Shown here one piece after another: positions 61,401 through 64,000 of a stretch of DNA of 64,000 bases. This stretch comes from UTCFX2 sp963788305 (GTDB lineage: Bacteria > Chloroflexota > Anaerolineae > Anaerolineales > UBA4823). How positions within the stretch are numbered: position 1 is the stretch's first letter; the number at the start of each line of letters is the position of its first letter. The position numbers were made by a program, and so were the translations under genes. Where the stretch lies: contig CAWBGK010000007.1 in NCBI GenBank assembly GCA_963788305.1, positions 1 through 64,000 of the forward strand, in the 5' to 3' direction. Under the pieces are notes generated by a model, which searched no databases, was not told the DNA's origin, and saw nothing but the letters and a program-made list of their open reading frames with translations.

Positions 61401-64000
61401 TCACTTGGCGCTGCTTGGGACTAATCGTCGGCTGTGAACCAGGTTCAGCGCAACAACCGCCCCCAGTAAACGGTGTACTGCGACTTCATTTGGAGCGAGT
61501 TGGGCTGCCCGGCGAAGCATCGCCTCAGCTGCCATGTAATCTTTGTTATCTTTCAACACCATCCCCGCCTGATAATATGGGCGGAAATCTCCTCCTGCCA
61601 GGTTAATCGCCTTTTGGTAAACTTTCAAAGCCTGCTGGAATTCTCGCCGATCGTGATACACTCGTCCAAGCTCTAAATATGCTTCCAGATGGTCAGATGA
61701 TTCGCTGATTGCCTCGCTTAGGTTCTGAATTGCCTGATCCAACTGTCCTGCCCGGCGCATTTGGAGTCCAATCAAGGTGTGCAGTTGGGCTCGTTTTTGC
61801 ATTGTGAGCCCATCCAGCCCTTCTTGCAGGGCAAGCCGTGCAGCTTGAGTCGCAGCATCCATTTTTCCGGCTTCCTGAAGCCATTCTGCAAGCAGAGCAA
61901 GATAACCAGCCTGTTTTGGATTTTGTGTCACCATATCCTGCAGAGCGCGTAAACCGGCTTCAAGTCCTTGCGACCGTTTAATGAGTTGCAGCTTCTCTAA
62001 CTGCATCATGGTCGGATTTTCATAAATCGGCAGTGTTTTTTCGAGCACTTCGAGTGCTTCTGCAGGTCGATTTAATCCCTCAAGGGCACGGGCGAGCAGA
62101 TAAAGCGCTTGAGGATTTTCGGGCTGAGAACGCAAAACCGTTTGGGCCCGGCTCAAAGCACCGCGATGGTTGTTTGTCTGCAGCGCAGTTTCTGCTCGCA
62201 GCAATAGCGCCTCAACCGGGTCGTCGGATAATTCAATTGCTCGCTCGGCGCTGGATGCTGCAAGATCTAATTCGCCACATAGGTGCTGGGCTTTGGCCAG
62301 GGCTAACCATCCAGCCGCATTTTTGGGCTCCAGGCGTGTCGCATTCTCGAAAACCTGCAAAGCCTGGCGGTTCTGTCCGGTTTCAATATAAATATCTCCT
62401 AACGCTAGCTGGTGAACGCAGTTTCCAGGCTCCTGAGCGGCGGCTTTTTCCAGGTATCCAATCGAATCGGCTAACTGCTGAAGTCGGTTTTCTGCGGGCA
62501 GAGAAAGAGTGATCCTCGCAGCCAATGCCTGCCAGCGCGGCTCATCTGGCCATGCCTCCAGCGCTTGTTTTATCGCCTGGCGAGCAACTGTGAAATCGCC
62601 TATTTGATGACATAACCTGGCGACAAGATAATGCATCATGGGCATTTCCGGCCACCCAATATTAGAGCTTACTGGAGATGCCATAGAATCCATGATGAGA
62701 TCGACTGCGCTGCGGACGTCGGGGTCCACAAGAGCAAGCTGGATGATAATATGTGGGTCTTTTCGACTGTCTTTGCCATTAAAGACCGGGTGCCACCCTA
62801 CCTGGATCGATTTCATCGCCCTGTCGACATCCCCGCAGCGGCGGTAAACCATAATCAACGCTGCGACATCATCCGTGGCAGGTATGACAGTTTGTAAAAG
62901 ATATTCCAGGGCATTCGCATTTGCCAGGATTGCCTTGAAAACTGCTCGGCCGCGCCTGGCACACATGCCTAAAGTTCGCTTAATTTCGACATCCACATTT
63001 TCCAGGACGCCGTCCGTCTTTAAAACATCGGCGTTTCCGGCTTTTTCTGCAGCAGCCTGTAAACACTCCTCATACTGGCGATATGCTTTTTCAAGCAGGC
63101 GGTCTGGACCTGGAGCATGCTTGACGACTTCCATATCCTGGCAAAGAGCCTGCGCTTCCGCAACGAGCATCATCGCTTGAGCCAGCAGATATTGGGCTCG
63201 TGGTTCTTCAGGGAACATTTCTACAAGCTGTTTAAAAATTGAAATGGCCTCTTTCCATTGCCGGTTTTCCATGGCAGCCATCCCAACTGCAGCGAGTTCT
63301 GCGATGAAAGCTTCTTTACTTGTTGCAGGTGTTTGCCCTGGCTGGCCCATTTGCAGTTTGGTCCACATCCGGACCGCTGACCTGCATTTTCTCTCACCAT
63401 CATCCCGGTCGCCGCGCCTGCAGGCTACCAATCCACAAACCGCGAGCGCTCGTGCAGAGGATACAGCCTGTGATTCAAATTCAGCAACCGCTTGTTCTGC
63501 AGCCTCAAGCTCACCCGCCTCAAGCGCCAGCTCGGCTCGCCAAATCGCATAGTCCATGCGATGATAATTAAAATCTGATTCCGGAATAGCTTTCTGAAGA
63601 TAGGCAAATGCCCGGCGGGATCTCAAGGTCGCATTAGCAAGCCCGGCTGCACACAAATACAGGTCCTTTGCCTGGGAGCTATCCAAATCTTCTTCAATCC
63701 CTGAAATCCCAAGCTCAGCCTGCTGTAATGCTTTTGGCAAGTCACCCAAAGCCTGGAGCGTGCGGGCCATTCGATATCTAAGTCCAATGTTCTCCGGCCA
63801 TCGAATAAGCGATTCATCCAGGCTTTCACGGGCTTTGTCCAGCTTTCCCAGCCGATAAAGGATATCAGCCTTGCTGATATGAAATACAAGCCGCGCTTTA
63901 TCAAATCCAATGGCTTCATTAATTACTTCTAAAGCCCCGTCCAGATCGCCAAGCTGTTCGAGTGATTTGACTAGCAATTCATATAAATCCCCTACCAACG
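61401..64000 (-). CDS. Large tetratricopeptide-repeat protein, 5' end outside window
   Basis: The frame is open to the right edge, so the real start is beyond 64000. At least 866 residues are visible. Helix pairs of 34 residues repeat through most of the chain (examples: LEVINEAIGFDKARLVFHIS, YLEKAAAQEPGNCVHQLALG, LALGDIYIETGQNRQALQVF, LAKAQHLCGELDLAASSAER, YLELGRVYHDRREFQQALKV), giving an estimated 18-20 TPRs. No catalytic motif is seen. It ends 28 bases before the TPR-caspase gene on the same strand and is probably co-transcribed with it. TPR solenoids bind proteins, so it may be a scaffold or inhibitor for the protease; this is inference. Confidence 0.85.
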   Translation of the reverse strand, partial: LVGDLYELLVKSLEQLGDLDGALEVINEAIGFDKARLVFHISKADILYRLGKLDKARESLDESLIRWPENIGLRYRMARTLQALGDLPKALQQAELGISGIEEDLDSSQAKDLYLCAAGLANATLRSRRAFAYLQKAIPESDFNYHRMDYAIWRAELALEAGELEAAEQAVAEFESQAVSSARALAVCGLVACRRGDRDDGERKCRSAVRMWTKLQMGQPGQTPATSKEAFIAELAAVGMAAMENRQWKEAISIFKQLVEMFPEEPRAQYLLAQAMMLVAEAQALCQDMEVVKHAPGPDRLLEKAYRQYEECLQAAAEKAGNADVLKTDGVLENVDVEIKRTLGMCARRGRAVFKAILANANALEYLLQTVIPATDDVAALIMVYRRCGDVDRAMKSIQVGWHPVFNGKDSRKDPHIIIQLALVDPDVRSAVDLIMDSMASPVSSNIGWPEMPMMHYLVARLCHQIGDFTVARQAIKQALEAWPDEPRWQALAARITLSLPAENRLQQLADSIGYLEKAAAQEPGNCVHQLALGDIYIETGQNRQALQVFENATRLEPKNAAGWLALAKAQHLCGELDLAASSAERAIELSDDPVEALLLRAETALQTNNHRGALSRAQTVLRSQPENPQALYLLARALEGLNRPAEALEVLEKTLPIYENPTMMQLEKLQLIKRSQGLEAGLRALQDMVTQNPKQAGYLALLAEWLQEAGKMDAATQAARLALQEGLDGLTMQKRAQLHTLIGLQMRRAGQLDQAIQNLSEAISESSDHLEAYLELGRVYHDRREFQQALKVYQKAINLAGGDFRPYYQAGMVLKDNKDYMAAEAMLRRAAQLAPNEVAVHRLLGAVVALNLVHSRRLVPSSAK

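Noticed and set aside
1..64000. CRISPR arrays, rRNA genes, prophage
   Set aside because: No direct-repeat/spacer pattern, no rRNA sequence and no phage structural genes were seen.

Overview
The window looks like chromosomal DNA of an uncultured anaerobic bacterium, most likely Chloroflexota (Anaerolineae-like). This is inferred from gene style: zinc-ribbon/FHA/Ser-Thr-kinase proteins with kinase starts typical of that class, many Fe-S and molybdopterin enzymes, and moderate GC. No rRNA or taxonomic marker is present, so the assignment stays an inference. Most genes lie on the minus strand.

Layout. (1) 1-1531: an IS1634-type transposase running off the left edge. (2) About 1.74-5.91 kb: an integron-like cassette block with no integrase in view. 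It carries small cassettes (PIN protein plus a 56-residue partner, MazEF, a frameshifted SAM methyltransferase, RHH-RelE) separated by GC-rich palindromes with attC-like ends. (3) 5.8-20.0 kb: a signalling island on the minus strand. In transcription order it holds glgA, a conserved small ORF, FHA proteins, a pseudokinase-PP2C protein, a kinase-LysM-FGE fusion, a double-FHA ABC transporter, a vWA protein, a zinc-ribbon/lectin-like membrane protein and a Ser/Thr kinase truncated where it meets the cassette block. (4) 20.5-28 kb: nickel-pincer genes larB-larE-larC (no larA seen), and divergently a HAD phosphatase and a DUF362 protein. mtnA follows, flanked by remnants of SorC-like and RpiR-like regulators. 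(5) 28.1-47.0 kb: a long minus-strand redox cluster with three molybdopterin oxidoreductases, ferredoxin and NrfD subunits, two radical SAM enzymes, an HdrD-like protein, FmdE, a DUF169 protein, a flavin reductase, a PhnP-like hydrolase, a QueG-like Fe-S protein and accessory genes. It is preceded by a MerR-TetR fusion regulator that may control it. (6) 48.9-52.2 kb, plus strand: a DUF4203 membrane protein, a GGDDT-type (probably pyrophosphate-dependent) phosphofructokinase and a Mut7-C RNase-like protein. (7) 52.2-56.4 kb: a vWA/PP2C/kinase set matching the TerY-P triad, plus a glycine-rich membrane protein. (8) 56.8-64 kb: tRNA-Arg, a class-A beta-lactamase-like protein, a caspase-fold (C25-like) protease and a long TPR protein running off the right edge.

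Many genes are broken by single-base indels, several at homopolymers, plus at least two in-frame stops. The density is highest at about 15.8-28 kb and low at 28-39 kb and beyond 53 kb. I read most of these as possible sequence error and describe such genes as one unit. Clear exceptions are the two decayed regulators and the kinase truncated at the cassette block.
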